The notes: a model not told the origin generated them from the sequence alone. A stretch of 64,000 bases of DNA from CBDANZ01 sp965197865 (GCA_965197865.1 CBDANZ010000005.1:867350-931349); one strand, 5' to 3'. Positions 27,082-37,083 are shown, counted from the first letter of the stretch. A program made the numbers and translations.

Positions 27082-28197
27082 TTAGCCGATTCGTTTCCGG
27101 AAGCGCCCCGCGGCAAACGTCAGCACGACAATACCCATTACCAGCAGGGTGAGGTACTGGGTCTGGAGCGCCTCGATCCCCGCGCCTTTCAGAAAGATCG
27201 CGCGGACAATCTCGAGATAGTGCCGCATCGGATTGACCAGCGTCAGCCACTGGAACAGCTCGGGCATACTGTCGACCGGAAACATGAACCCCGACAGCAG
27301 GATCGTGGGCATGAAGAACAGAAAGGTCGCCATGAAGGCCTCCTGCTGGGTCCGCGACACGGTCGAGATGAACAGACCCACGCCCAGACAGGGCAACAGA
27401 TACAGCACGCTCGCCAGCAGCAGCTCCGGGAAGCTTCCGCGGAACGGGATCTCGAACCAGAACAGGGCAATGGTGAAGACCACGGCGAGATCGACGAGGC
27501 CGATCGCGGCGAACGGGATCGTCTTGCCGGCGATAAGCTCGCTGGCCCGGAGCGGGCTGACCATCAGCTGCTCGAGCGTCCCCATCTCGCGTTCGCGCAC
27601 GATGGCCAGCGATGTGAGCAGCAGCGAGACGAGCATGATAATCGCCCCGCCGACGGCCGGCACGTTGTAGTCGCGGCTTTGGAGCGCCGGGTTGAACCAG
27701 GCGCGATCGTTGAGCTCGACGGCCACGACAGGCCGGCCGGGGCCGTACCTTCGCCCGTACGTCTGGACGATCCGCTCCGCGTATCCCTGCGCCACCGTCG
27801 CGGTGTTCGAGTCGGTGCCGTCCATCAGCAGTTGAACCTGGGCCGTGCCCCTCTGCAGGTCTGTTTCGAAGCCGGCGGGAATCTCGATCCCGACGATCGC
27901 ATCGCCGTGGTCTAGGGCTCGCACCAGGTCCGCCGATCGGCGCGATCGTCCGACGATCCGGAAGTACCCCGACGAGGTCAACGTGTCGAGCAGCCCGCGC
28001 GACGCCTGGGTTCCGTCGAGATCGATGACGAAGGCAGACGTATTCCGGATGTCGGTAGAGACCGCGTACCCGAAGACGATGAGTTGAATGACAGGCGCCA
28101 CAAAGATCACGAGGCGGAGGCGCGGGTCGCGAAAGATCTGCCTGAATTCCTTGCGCACCATCTCGGCGACCCGCTCCACCTTGGCCAGGCGCTTCAT
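27082..28197 (-). CDS. ABC-2 type permease (YbhR-like)
   Basis: A 371-residue ABC exporter permease. A first transmembrane helix (LVIFVAPVIQLIVFGYAVST) is followed by a large periplasmic domain (50-180) with GRSRRSADLVRALDHGDAIV and MDGTDSNTATVAQGYAERI, then five more helices beginning at VPAVGGAIIMLVSLLLTSLA. The linker REREMGTLEQLMVSPLRASE is the ABC-2 hallmark that contacts the ATPase. ATG 28197 overlaps the stop of the preceding permease (ATGA). It is the last gene of a TolC-HlyD-ATPase-ATPase-permease-permease operon like YbhGFSR, which exports drugs or other hydrophobic compounds. Confidence 0.9.
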   Translation of the reverse strand: MKRLAKVERVAEMVRKEFRQIFRDPRLRLVIFVAPVIQLIVFGYAVSTDIRNTSAFVIDLDGTQASRGLLDTLTSSGYFRIVGRSRRSADLVRALDHGDAIVGIEIPAGFETDLQRGTAQVQLLMDGTDSNTATVAQGYAERIVQTYGRRYGPGRPVVAVELNDRAWFNPALQSRDYNVPAVGGAIIMLVSLLLTSLAIVREREMGTLEQLMVSPLRASELIAGKTIPFAAIGLVDLAVVFTIALFWFEIPFRGSFPELLLASVLYLLPCLGVGLFISTVSRTQQEAFMATFLFFMPTILLSGFMFPVDSMPELFQWLTLVNPMRHYLEIVRAIFLKGAGIEALQTQYLTLLVMGIVVLTFAAGRFRKRIG

Positions 28198-29312
28198 GCG
28201 AGTACCTTGCGAAAGCGGAACATCGCGAGCGCCAGGCCGACGCCCGCAAACGCGATCATCAGCAGCCCCTGGGTGCGTAGGACCTCGCCGCCGACGCCCT
28301 TCAGGAAAATGCCTCGCGTGACGACGAGGAAATAGCGGGCGGGAACCAGATGGGTCACCGTCTGCAGCGCGGGCGGCATGGCGTCGATGGAAAACATGAA
28401 CCCCGACAGCAAGAACGCGGGCAAGAAGGTCGCGATCATGGCCATCTGCGTGGCGAGCAGCTGCGACTTGGCCACGGCCGAAATGAACATCCCGAGGCCG
28501 AGCGCGCCGACCAGGAACATGAGCGAGAGGACCATCAGCAGCGCCGGGCTTCCGCGGAACGGCACCTGGAACAGCCACACGCCCAGTACCGAGCTGATCA
28601 CGACGTCGATGAGGCCGATGGCCAGGTAGGGCAGGAGCTTCCCGAGCACCACTTCGACGCGCGAGACCGGCGTGGCCGCCAGCTGCTCCATGGTGCCCCG
28701 CTCCCACTCGCGAGCAATTGTCAGCGAGGTGAGGATCGCGGCGATGATCATCATCATCACGGCGACCAGCCCCGGCACGATCGTGTTCCGACTTAAGAGC
28801 TCTTCGTTGTACCAGACACGGCTGGCCGATACGATCGGCGGCCGTCCGATTCCCTCCGTCAGCCGGACGCGGGCCGAGTAGGTCTGCACGACTGCCTGCA
28901 AGTACGCGAGCACGATGGTGGCCGTGTTGGCGTCGCTGCCGTCTACGATGGCCTGCAGCTCTGCGGGGCGGCCGGCGTCGACATCGGCCGCGAAGTCGGG
29001 CGGAATCACGAGCACCAGCTCGGCAGCGGCTCGCTCGAACAAGGGGCCAATCTCGGCCGGGCGCGTGAGGTGCCCGGCGAGCTCGAAGTAGCCGGACGCC
29101 CACAGGGCGTCGAGCAGAGAGCGGCTTGGGCCCGACGAGCTCTCATCGAGCACGGCGGTCCGGATATTGCGGATATCCCACGAGATGGCGTATCCGAACA
29201 GGACCAGGAGGAGGAGCGGCAGCGCGAAGGCCAGGATCAGGCTCCGGGTGTCGCGCCGGAGCTGGATGGTTTCTTTTCGCGCGACCGCTAGCAGCCGTCT
29301 TGCGCTGATCAT
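28194..29312 (-). CDS. ABC-2 type permease (YbhS-like)
   Basis: A permease of about 372 residues homologous to its downstream neighbour: first helix SLILAFALPLLLLVLFGYAI, periplasmic domain with VDGSDANTATIVLAYLQAVV, then helices from GLVAVMMMIIAAILTSLTIA and the ABC-2 motif AREWERGTMEQLAATPVSR. It is probably the dimer partner of the next permease. ATG 29312 is the first convincing start (MISARRLLAVARKE), but no stop separates it from the upstream ATPase frame, so the two may be translated as one fused ATPase-permease protein. Stop and start of the next gene overlap. Confidence 0.88.
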   Translation of the reverse strand: MISARRLLAVARKETIQLRRDTRSLILAFALPLLLLVLFGYAISWDIRNIRTAVLDESSSGPSRSLLDALWASGYFELAGHLTRPAEIGPLFERAAAELVLVIPPDFAADVDAGRPAELQAIVDGSDANTATIVLAYLQAVVQTYSARVRLTEGIGRPPIVSASRVWYNEELLSRNTIVPGLVAVMMMIIAAILTSLTIAREWERGTMEQLAATPVSRVEVVLGKLLPYLAIGLIDVVISSVLGVWLFQVPFRGSPALLMVLSLMFLVGALGLGMFISAVAKSQLLATQMAMIATFLPAFLLSGFMFSIDAMPPALQTVTHLVPARYFLVVTRGIFLKGVGGEVLRTQGLLMIAFAGVGLALAMFRFRKVLA

Positions 29313-30309
29313 CGTTCTAGATCGCGTCGAGCTGCCACAACATAAACAATCCAATAATCCGGGCTGGTCGACGGGCGCGCCGCCCGCAGCCTGTACAAGA
29401 GCGATGAAGACGTCCTCGAGCGATGGCGCGATCGGCTGCATGCTCCGCACCTCGATCTGATGCGCGGCGAGCGCTGCCGGGATCCCATCGAGCGCGGCCG
29501 ACGTGTCCTCGACGGTGACGTGGAGCGTGCGGCCGAACAGCGCGAGCTCGACAACGTCCGGCACGCGTTCGAGCACGGCGAGCGCGCGGGCGCTGTCGGA
29601 GGTCTGGACTTCCAGCAGCGGGCGCGTCAGCGCCTGGCGCAGCCCCTGCGGGGTGTCGAGCGCGATGAGCCGGCCGCGGTTCATCAGCGCCAGCCGGTGA
29701 CAGTAGTCTGCTTCTTCCATGTAGTGCGTCGTGACGAAGACCGTGGTGCCGTCGGACGCGAGCGTGTAGATGAGGTCCCAGAAGCTCCGGCGCGAAATGG
29801 GGTCGACGCCAGAGGTCGGCTCGTCGAGGAACAGGATCGGCGGCTCGTGCAGGACGGCGCAGCCGAGCGCGAGACGCTGTTTCCAGCCGAGCGATAGCTC
29901 GGCGGTGAGCCGGCGACGCTGATTGACCAGGACGGCCATCTCCAGGACCCAGTCGCGGCGCGCCGGGCGACGAGACCGGAGGACGCTGTAGAGCCCAGAG
30001 AAGAAGGCGATGTTTTCCTCCACGGTGAGATCGGGGTAGAGTGAGAACAGCTGCGACATGTAGCCGATGTGCTGGCGGATCGCCTCCGTCTGGGTCATGA
30101 TGTCGAAGCCGGCGACCGTGCCGCGCCCCGAGGACGGCACCAGCAGCCCGTTCAGCATCTTGTATGGTCGTCGTCTTGCCGGCGCCGTTGGGGCCGAGAA
30201 AACCGAAGACCTCCCCCCGGTCCACGGCGAAGCTCACCTGGTCGACGGCCGTGAAGTCCCCAAAGACCTTCGACAGTTGCGCGACGTCGACGCCGTACGG
30301 TCGGTTCAT
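29313..30309 (-). pseudogene. ABC exporter ATP-binding protein, frameshifted in Walker A
   Basis: ATG 30309 overlaps the previous gene and encodes VDVAQLSKVFGDFTAVDQVS and the Walker A GPNGAGKTTT. One extra base just after it (near 30160) shifts the frame, and the correct continuation (KMLNGLLVPSSGRGTVAGFD, signature LSLGWKQRLALG, Walker B ILFLDEPTSGVDP, H-loop FVTTHYMEEADY) lies in the adjacent frame and runs without a stop into the permease. The rest is well conserved, so a one-base consensus error is plausible. Otherwise the exporter has lost one of its two ATPases. Role: energises the permease pair. Confidence 0.8.
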
Positions 30310-31241
30310 GCGGCCTCCGCCTCCGCGATCCGTTCGATGAAGACATCTTCGAGCGACGGCGTCACGGGTCGGATGTCGACCACCGGGACCCCGGCTTCCT
30401 CCAGGAAAGGCCGGATGGCGGCCGCTGCGGCCGCTGACTCCACGCTCAGATGCAGGCGATCGCCGAAGAGGGCGACCCGGCGCACCGCCGGGTGACGGCG
30501 GGCGACCGCCTGGGCCTCGCGCGCGCGTGGCACTCGCACCTCCAGGATCTCACCGGGAAAGTGGCGCTGGAGCGTGTCGGGCGTGTCGAGCGCCAACCGC
30601 TGTCCGCGATGGATGAGCGCGAGGCGATCGAACCGCTCGGCCTCATCCATGTACGCGGTGCTGACGATAGCCGTCGTTCCCTGGGCGACCATCTCGTGCA
30701 CGATGAGCCAGAGGTCCCGTCGCGAGATGGGATCGACGCCGAAGGTCGGCTCGTCGAGCAGCAGCACCTCCGGCTGATGCACGAGCGCGCACGAGAGGCC
30801 GAGCTTCTGTTTCATCCCGCCGGAGAGCTTGCCGGCGAGCCGATCCTTGAACGGCCCAAGGTTGGAAAACGCGAACAGTCGCTCGAGGCGCCCGTCGCGG
30901 TCGGCGCGAGGAACGCGGTACAAATCGGCGTAGAAATGGAGGTTCTCGAGAACTGTGAGATCGGTGTACAGCCCGAACCGCTGCGACATGTACGCGATGG
31001 CGTGCTTGACACGCTCCGGGTGGCGCCGCACGCTGACGCCGTTGAGCCACGCGTCGCCCGCCGACGGCCGTAAGACCCAGGCCAGCATGCGGAGTATCGT
31101 CGTCTTGCCGGCGCCGTCGGGTCCGACCAGGCCAAAGAGCTCCCCGCGGCCAACCGTCAACGAGAGCCTATCCACCGCCGTCAGGGCACCGAAGCGCCGG
31201 GTCAGGGCGTCGACCCGCACGCTCGGATCGGGGTCGCTCAC
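30306..31241 (-). CDS. ABC exporter ATP-binding protein (YbhF N-half-like)
   Basis: A 311-residue ATPase with all motifs: Walker A GPDGAGKTT, Q-loop YMSQRFGLYTDLTV, signature LSGGMKQKLGLS, Walker B EVLLLDEPTFGVDP and the switch region IVSTAYMDEAERFD. In the switch the usual catalytic-loop His is replaced by Ala (STAYMDEA versus TTHYMDEA), as in YbhF-type first ATPases, so it may be the degenerate site of a heterodimer. The C-terminal DrrA-like domain ends SLEDVFIERIAEAEA. GTG 31241 overlaps the HlyD stop, and its own stop overlaps the next ATPase start. Confidence 0.92.
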   Translation of the reverse strand: MSDPDPSVRVDALTRRFGALTAVDRLSLTVGRGELFGLVGPDGAGKTTILRMLAWVLRPSAGDAWLNGVSVRRHPERVKHAIAYMSQRFGLYTDLTVLENLHFYADLYRVPRADRDGRLERLFAFSNLGPFKDRLAGKLSGGMKQKLGLSCALVHQPEVLLLDEPTFGVDPISRRDLWLIVHEMVAQGTTAIVSTAYMDEAERFDRLALIHRGQRLALDTPDTLQRHFPGEILEVRVPRAREAQAVARRHPAVRRVALFGDRLHLSVESAAAAAAIRPFLEEAGVPVVDIRPVTPSLEDVFIERIAEAEAA

Positions 31242-32233
31242 GGTTGCAGCTCCAGCCTGACGTCGGCCGGCATGCCCGGTTTCAGCTCGAGCGCCGGATC
31301 GTCGAGGATCCGGACCTTGGCGGCGTACACGAGGCGCACGCGTTCTTCGGTGGTCTGGACGCTTTTCGGCGTGAACTCCGCTTCGGAGGCGATGAAGACG
31401 ACCTGACCTCGGTACTGCTTCTCCGGGTAGGTGTCGGCGGTAATCGCCGCCGGCATATGCAGGTGCACGGCCCCGACGCGCGGTTCAGGTACGTAGATCC
31501 GGACCCACCGGTCGGCAGGATTCATGATGGTGAGCACGGCCGACCCCGGCGGCACGATCTCGCCCGGTTCGCGATGACGCAGCGTCACGATGCCGTCGAA
31601 CGGCGCGACGATGGTCATGTTGGCGAGCGTAGCGTCGAAGGTGCGGACCGCCGCTTCCGCCTGCCGGACCTGCGCGCGCCGCGCTTCGATCCGCTCGCGG
31701 CGGGGGCCAGCTTCGAGGAGCCGCACCTGCTCTTCAACCTGCGTCACCTGATTTCTGGCGACCTCGACCGACGTGGCCGACTTGTCGAGCGCCTCGCGGC
31801 TGACGGCGCCACCCTCGAAGAGCCGCGTGGTCCGATCCAGGTCGCGCTCGGCGTCCGCCAGCCGCTCGCGCACGGCGCCTAGCGCGGCTCTCGCCTGCGC
31901 AATCTCCTCCGGCCGGGAACCGCGCTCGAGCTCGAGCAGCATCGCCCTCGCCACGGCCACCTGCGCGACCGCCTGGGCACGCCGGGCCTTGAGCTCGGTC
32001 CGGTCCAGGTGCGCCAGCGCGTCGCCGGCCCGAACGGCGTCGCCTTCTCCCACGTCGAGCGTCGCCACACGTCCGGTCGCCTGAAAGCCCAGCTGGGCTT
32101 CGGTGGCTTCGACCGTGCCGGACGCCACGAGGTCGTTAGTGGCTGGAGCCGAATCGCGCTGGAACTGGTCGCACCCGGTCAGTGCCGTCACGGCTCCGAG
32201 CATCATCGTGACGAGGACGGCCTTCGATTTCAT
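31238..32233 (-). CDS. HlyD-family periplasmic adaptor lipoprotein
   Basis: A 331-residue membrane-fusion protein. The lipoprotein signal MMLGAVTALTGCDQ gives a lipobox Cys. It has a first lipoyl half (VASGTVEATEAQLGFQATGR), a long alpha-hairpin rich in Ala/Arg/Glu (about 85-190), the second lipoyl half (APFDGIVTLRHREPGEIVPP) and a beta-barrel domain ending ELKPGMPADVRLELQP. It bridges the inner-membrane ABC permeases to TolC. ATG 32233 gives the clean signal. It follows the TolC gene by 26 bp and overlaps the next ATPase start. Confidence 0.9.
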   Translation of the reverse strand: MKSKAVLVTMMLGAVTALTGCDQFQRDSAPATNDLVASGTVEATEAQLGFQATGRVATLDVGEGDAVRAGDALAHLDRTELKARRAQAVAQVAVARAMLLELERGSRPEEIAQARAALGAVRERLADAERDLDRTTRLFEGGAVSREALDKSATSVEVARNQVTQVEEQVRLLEAGPRRERIEARRAQVRQAEAAVRTFDATLANMTIVAPFDGIVTLRHREPGEIVPPGSAVLTIMNPADRWVRIYVPEPRVGAVHLHMPAAITADTYPEKQYRGQVVFIASEAEFTPKSVQTTEERVRLVYAAKVRILDDPALELKPGMPADVRLELQP

Positions 32234-32259
32234 GGCGACACCTTCACCTGCCGCCGCAG

Positions 32260-33594
32260 TCACTCGGGACCGAGCTCGCCGGTGACGCGCGCCACCTCAA
32301 TCCGCGCCGCGAGCTCCGCGTACCGCGCATCGACCAGGCTGGCGCGCACCGCCAGCAGGTCGGCCTCGGCGGCCAGAAAATCGGTCTGGGTTCCTGTCCC
32401 CGTGTCGAGGCGGAGCTGTTCGATCCGCGCGACCTCCTCGAACTGCTCGGCCGCCGGGATCAGGCTGGCGCGCCGGGCCGCGGCTTCGCTCACCGCCGAC
32501 AGCGCCCGGTCCAGCTCGCCGGCTGATTCGGTCTCGAGCAGCCGAAGCCGCTCAACCGCCACGTCACGCGCCGCGGCGGTTCGTGCGACCCGCTCGCGGA
32601 CGGCGCCGCCGTCGAAGAGCGGATACCTGACCTGCACGCCGCCGCTCCACTCGTTCGTGAAGTGGCCGGCCGCGCTCCCGAAGTCGATGAAAGACCCGAC
32701 GAGGTCGAAGCGGGGCAGGCGCTCGCTTTCCGCCACGGCGATAGCCGCCTCGGCGACGGCCACCCAGCGTCGCGCTTCCTGAATCGAGGGGCTGGTCTGC
32801 CGCACCGTTTCGAGGAGCCGTGTCTGGTCCGGCGTGCCCTCCGCCGGCAGCTCGAAGGGAACCAGGCGCGCCGCGCGCGTCTCGTCACGCGTCGCATCGA
32901 TCAAGCGGGCTAGCTCGCGCTCGGCGATGTCCAAGGCTTCCACGAATCGGACGCGGTTCGCGGTCGCGTCCGCGAGCGACGCGGACACGCGCAAGACCTC
33001 CAGGCGGGCGGCGCGGCCCACCTCGAGGAGCTGCCCAACGCGTTCCTGCTCGGCCTGGAGCACCGCGATTCGCCGGTCGTGGGCGTCGAGGATCTGTCGC
33101 TGGCTCAGGATGCGCGCATAGCTGGTGACGACCCGCGCCGTCACGCGGTCGCGCACGCCTTCGATAGCCGTGCCGGCCGCCTCGGCCTGGAAACGGGCTT
33201 GATCGATCCGCGCTTCTCGGCCGCCGCCGTCAAACAGCGTGTAGGAGCCGTCGACGGCGGTCTGAAACAACGTCTGGTCGAACGGAGGGGTGCCGCCCGG
33301 CGTGAACCCGTGGATCGGGCTGACGACGGTCTTCTTCTGATACTGATTCGCGGTGGCGCGCAGGTTCAAACGCGGCCGGCGCGTCGTCTCGACCTCGCGT
33401 AAACCGGCGGCAGCCTCCACGCGACCCGCCTCAGCCGCGCGGATTGAAGGGTACCTTTCCAGCGCGCGCTCCACTGCGTCGAGCACCGTCAGAGACGGCC
33501 CGCGGGCCTGCTGGGCCGCGCCTCGCGCGGGCGCCAGAAGGCGACTGAAAGGCCGACCAGGTGACACAAGAAGCGTCGGGCGGACATGGAGCAC
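32260..33594 (-). CDS. TolC-family outer membrane efflux protein
   Basis: A protein of about 440 residues with the repeated TolC helices: LDAVERALERYPSIRAAEAG near the N-terminus and SPSIQEARRWVAVAEAAIAV at the start of the second half, each followed by barrel strands (YTLFDGGGREARID and VRYPLFDGGAVRERVA). It forms the trimeric exit duct of the exporter encoded downstream. The signal peptide is odd: in the +1 frame from ATG 33587 it reads MSARRFLCHLVGLSVAF, while the main frame there is basic and poorly hydrophobic, so one base is probably missing or extra near 33530. Confidence 0.88.
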   Translation of the reverse strand: MLHVRPTLLVSPGRPFSRLLAPARGAAQQARGPSLTVLDAVERALERYPSIRAAEAGRVEAAAGLREVETTRRPRLNLRATANQYQKKTVVSPIHGFTPGGTPPFDQTLFQTAVDGSYTLFDGGGREARIDQARFQAEAAGTAIEGVRDRVTARVVTSYARILSQRQILDAHDRRIAVLQAEQERVGQLLEVGRAARLEVLRVSASLADATANRVRFVEALDIAERELARLIDATRDETRAARLVPFELPAEGTPDQTRLLETVRQTSPSIQEARRWVAVAEAAIAVAESERLPRFDLVGSFIDFGSAAGHFTNEWSGGVQVRYPLFDGGAVRERVARTAAARDVAVERLRLLETESAGELDRALSAVSEAAARRASLIPAAEQFEEVARIEQLRLDTGTGTQTDFLAAEADLLAVRASLVDARYAELAARIEVARVTGELGPE

Positions 33595-34436
33595 CTCGCG
33601 ATCGAGCGATCATCGCTCGGTTTGCGCCGGCCAGCAGAACACACCGCCCGCGCCGAGCGTCAACCCCTGCGCGCGCGCCCGTTCGAGGACACCAAGGAGC
33701 GCCAGCCCTGGGATCTCACGGCGCCTAGACCCGATCCAAGCACACAAGCGGACAGGCTCAGAGGTCTTTCGGCCCGGGCCTCTAAACTAACACGCCCGTT
33801 GATGGCGATCCGTCATCGGGCCGCCTCCTCATGCCGTTGAGGCCAAGTGCCGCGCCGATGGGGACGGCGCTCTCCATGAGCTCCCCGGCCGTGCAGGCGA
33901 CGATCCAGCGGCGGTAGAACGATAGGGCATGCCTTGCAGCATCCGCCCCATCCATCAGACGCAGTGTACCCAGAGTGCCAAGTGCGTACCCTTGCAGCTG
34001 ACAACATTCCCGGCCCGAAATCGCCGAACCATTCCGTCCACGGAACACCCAGTTGGCGGCGCGGGCGCAGAACATTCCGCACCCTGCCCCCGGCTCCGCG
34101 CGAGCCCGGCATCGGCGGTTCAACGCGTCCCCACACGTCGGCATTCGAGGTGTGAATGCCCGCGATGCCGAACACGGCCCCGGGGGCCACCGTCGCACCA
34201 GGCGCGACGGTCAGGCTCCTCACGTGGTCGTAGATGACCTGGTAGGTGCCGTCGGCAATGTTGCGTTTCTCGATCTTGGACGGACGTGGACTGGCGTGAC
34301 CCGGGCACTCCGCGCCTCCGTGCCGCGGTCCTTCGCGAATTCTCATTTCTGGAGCGCGACAGCCCTATCGTCCGATTGAGAACTATGGGGGCAAGGGCTG
34401 CGCGCACGCGCCTCGCAGGTCAGCTAGAGTTCACAT
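33595..34436. pseudogene. Region with a possible M23-like peptidase relic
   Basis: No intact gene. On the reverse strand (about 34120-34290) one frame reads YQVIYDHVRSLTVAPGATVA, PGAVFGIAGIHTS, similar to the end of M23 peptidase-like domains (xxYxHLxxxxVxxGxxVxxGxxIGxxG), then the frame breaks. Downstream frames contain ARAANWVFRG and TAGELMESAVPIG, which are not assignable. The plus strand has nothing convincing before the EamA gene. Confidence 0.25.
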
Positions 34437-35372
34437 ATGACCCTCCATCGGGCTTCGGGCCGATGGCGTCTCGGCCTCGTCCTCGCCCTGAGCACCGCAG
34501 CCTTCTGGGCGACGCTCCCCGTGGCCCTCAAGGTGGCGCTCGAGGTGGTGGATCCGTGGACGCTCACGTGGTTTCGCTTCCTGGTTGCCGCGGTGCTCAT
34601 GGGGACTTGGCTCGCCCGGCGCGACAGGCTGCGCGGCTTCGGCCGACTGCGAGGCATCCAGTGGCTGCTTCTCGGCGTGGCGGCAGTCATGCTGACCGGG
34701 AACTACGTGCTGTACCTGCTCGGCCTGCACTACACGACGCCGGGAAACGCGCAGCTGCTGATCCAACTGGCGCCTCTCCTCCTGGCCGTAGGGGGCATCT
34801 TCGTGTTCCGCGAGCGCTTCGTTCGCGGACAGTGGCTCGGACTGTCGGTACTCGTCGTCGGTCTGCTCGTGTTCTTCTTTGACCAAGTCAGCCTCGACGA
34901 CAAGGGGACGTACCTCGGCGGCTCGCTTCTGCTCGTGCTCGCGGCCGCAACGTGGGCGATCTACGCCCTGGCCCAGAAGCAGCTCCTGCTCAACCTCCAC
35001 TCGACGGCCGTGATGGGCTTCATCTATGGAACGGCTACCCTGATGCTCTGGCCCACCGCCGACCCGAGTCGGCTCCTAGAGCTGGATCTCTTCCACGCCC
35101 TGGCAATCATCTATTGCGCGCTGAATACGCTGGGGGCGTACGGGGCCTTCTCTGAGGCGCTCGCGCACTGGGAGGCCTCGCGCGTGGGAGCCGTCCTGGC
35201 GCTGACGCCCTTCCTGACTTTCCTGCTCATGGAGCTGCTCGCGTGGCAGACCCCCGGATTGATCGCACCGGAGCAGATCGCCGTGCTCGGATGGAGCGGT
35301 GCCGTGCTGATCGTCGGCGGCTCGATGGCCGTGAGCCTGCTCGGGCGTCGGCCGGCGGTTCGGACCGCCTGA
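34437..35372 (+). CDS. EamA/DMT-family transporter
   Basis: A 311-residue inner-membrane protein with ten hydrophobic helices in two EamA repeats: GLVLALSTAAFWATLPVALK starts the first, LGGSLLLVLAAATWAIYALA the second. Motifs FWATLPVA and the helix YVLYLLGLHYTTPGNAQLLI are typical of RhaT/DMT drug-metabolite exporters. The substrate is unknown. It ends about 200 bp before the MATE gene on the same strand, so the two could be co-transcribed. ATG 34437 is the first start. Confidence 0.88.
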   Translation: MTLHRASGRWRLGLVLALSTAAFWATLPVALKVALEVVDPWTLTWFRFLVAAVLMGTWLARRDRLRGFGRLRGIQWLLLGVAAVMLTGNYVLYLLGLHYTTPGNAQLLIQLAPLLLAVGGIFVFRERFVRGQWLGLSVLVVGLLVFFFDQVSLDDKGTYLGGSLLLVLAAATWAIYALAQKQLLLNLHSTAVMGFIYGTATLMLWPTADPSRLLELDLFHALAIIYCALNTLGAYGAFSEALAHWEASRVGAVLALTPFLTFLLMELLAWQTPGLIAPEQIAVLGWSGAVLIVGGSMAVSLLGRRPAVRTA

Positions 35373-35571
35373 TGTCCAATCGATCGCCAGCTTCGGGCTG
35401 GGGCGACCGTACGATGTCGGTTAGCGCCCTTACGCGAGCAGAGCAGCTTGCGCGCGCAAAACTCCGGCAAGCGGCTGCGTCTACTGCGGGCCCCGAAACA
35501 ACCCGTTGCAGCCGGGAAGGAAAGCCAAACTCCCGATTTGTGCCACGATCAAGGGGGGAGCCGCGACCCTG

Positions 35572-36984
35572 GTGAGTGAACCCGGCGAGTCACGCAGGAA
35601 GTTCGACCGGTCAATTGTCGAGGGCAGCCTCGGCCGCGCCGTCTGGCGCCTGGCGTGGCCCGCCATGGTGCAGAACATCATCGGCGGACTGCAGGGCATC
35701 GTCGACCAGGCCATGGTCGGCAATTACGTCGGACACATCGGGAACGCCGCCATCGGCGTCAGCCTCCAGATCTTCATCCTGGGCATCGTGTTTGTCGCCT
35801 CCGCCTTCACCGGCATGGGGGTGCTCGTGGCGCGATTTGCCGGCGCCGGCGATGCCGACAAGGTGAACCGGTCGGTGTACCAGGCGATGCTCGTCAGCTT
35901 CGTGCTCGCGCTTGGGTTGCTCGCGCCGCTCGGCTACTGGCTGGCGCCGTCGCTGCTGGCCTTCATCAACGCGGCGCCCGAAGTCCAGGTCGAAGCGCTC
36001 CCCTACCTCCGGATCCTGTTTATTTCCAGCATCGGCATGCTCATGTTTTTCATGTTCAGCGGAGCGCTCCGGGCGGCCGGCGACGCGAGGACGCCGATGC
36101 ACCTCGGAATCCTGATGACGCTGCTGAACATTCTGCTCAACGTGATCCTCATCCCGTCGTTCGGGACGCGCGGTGCCGCCGTGGGGACGGCTATCGCGAG
36201 CATCGGGGTCGGCGGCATCTTCGTCTGGCTCCTCGTCTCGGATCGCCTCGTCATTCATTTCTCGCGTTCCATGCCCTTGCGGCCCGACTGGGCAATCATC
36301 CGGTCGCTGTTCCGATTCGGCCTGCCCGCCGGCTTCCAGGGCATCGTCATGAACCTGGGAGGCGTGCTGATGCTGCGGTTCATCGGATCGCTGCCAAACA
36401 GCGCCGAGGCGCAGGCGGTGTATGCCGTCGGCTACACGGAACTGTTCTCGCTGGTGACGTGGACGTCGATTGGGTTGATGGGCGCCGCCGCGGCGGTTGC
36501 CGGTCAGAATCTCGGGGCCGGGCATCCCGATCGGAGCGCCCGCGGAGTGCACGTGGCGTCATTCATCGGCATCAGCCTGGCCGCCGCGGTAGCGGTTCTC
36601 TTCCTTGCAACCCCCGAGCTATTCCTGGCCCTGTTTGGGATGACAGAAGGACTCGTCGTGGATCTCGGCCGTCAGCTTCTTTCGTATCTGGCCGTGTCGG
36701 GTCTCTTCGTGACCGTGGCTCTCGCCTATACGGGAGGCCTCCAGGGGACGGGCGACACGAAGGGCCCGCTCTATATTTCGATCGTCTCGCAGGTGGTTCT
36801 GCCCGTCGGGCTTTGCGCGCTTGTTCAGGCGACGCGAGGGTTGCAGCCGTCCGATATCTGGCTGGCGATCGTGGTCGGCCACATCGCGCGCGCAGGTTTG
36901 AGTGTGCTGCGGTTCCGCCTTGGCAAGTGGAGAGAGATCGCCGTCGACGTGGGGCCGGCGACGCGATATCCGAACGCCCGTTGA
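35572..36984 (+). CDS. MATE-family efflux transporter
   Basis: A protein of about 470 residues with twelve transmembrane helices in two halves. The first begins RAVWRLAWPAMVQNIIGGLQ GI with the conserved VDQAMVGNYVG, the second IIRSLFRFGLPAGFQGIVMN. GVLVARFAGAGDADKVNRSV and the corresponding GQNLGAGHPDRSARGV are the MATE signatures between helices. It exports cationic compounds using Na+ or H+. GTG 35572 with AGGGGGGAG upstream is preferred over TTG 35506, whose first 22 codons look unconserved. Confidence 0.9.
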   Translation: MSEPGESRRKFDRSIVEGSLGRAVWRLAWPAMVQNIIGGLQGIVDQAMVGNYVGHIGNAAIGVSLQIFILGIVFVASAFTGMGVLVARFAGAGDADKVNRSVYQAMLVSFVLALGLLAPLGYWLAPSLLAFINAAPEVQVEALPYLRILFISSIGMLMFFMFSGALRAAGDARTPMHLGILMTLLNILLNVILIPSFGTRGAAVGTAIASIGVGGIFVWLLVSDRLVIHFSRSMPLRPDWAIIRSLFRFGLPAGFQGIVMNLGGVLMLRFIGSLPNSAEAQAVYAVGYTELFSLVTWTSIGLMGAAAAVAGQNLGAGHPDRSARGVHVASFIGISLAAAVAVLFLATPELFLALFGMTEGLVVDLGRQLLSYLAVSGLFVTVALAYTGGLQGTGDTKGPLYISIVSQVVLPVGLCALVQATRGLQPSDIWLAIVVGHIARAGLSVLRFRLGKWREIAVDVGPATRYPNAR

Positions 36985-37083
36985 AGATCGCCTCGAGTTC
37001 CCGTTCGAGCTCTCCCTCGCCGATGGGTCCCTTCACTCGGCCACGGCCCAGTGCAACGTGCGTCCAGATCCTTCGCGCCACGG

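Noticed and set aside
27082..29103. 673-codon frame as one giant exporter protein
   Set aside because: Only its 3' part from ATG 28197 is permease-like; the first 300 codons are an off-frame reading of the preceding permease.
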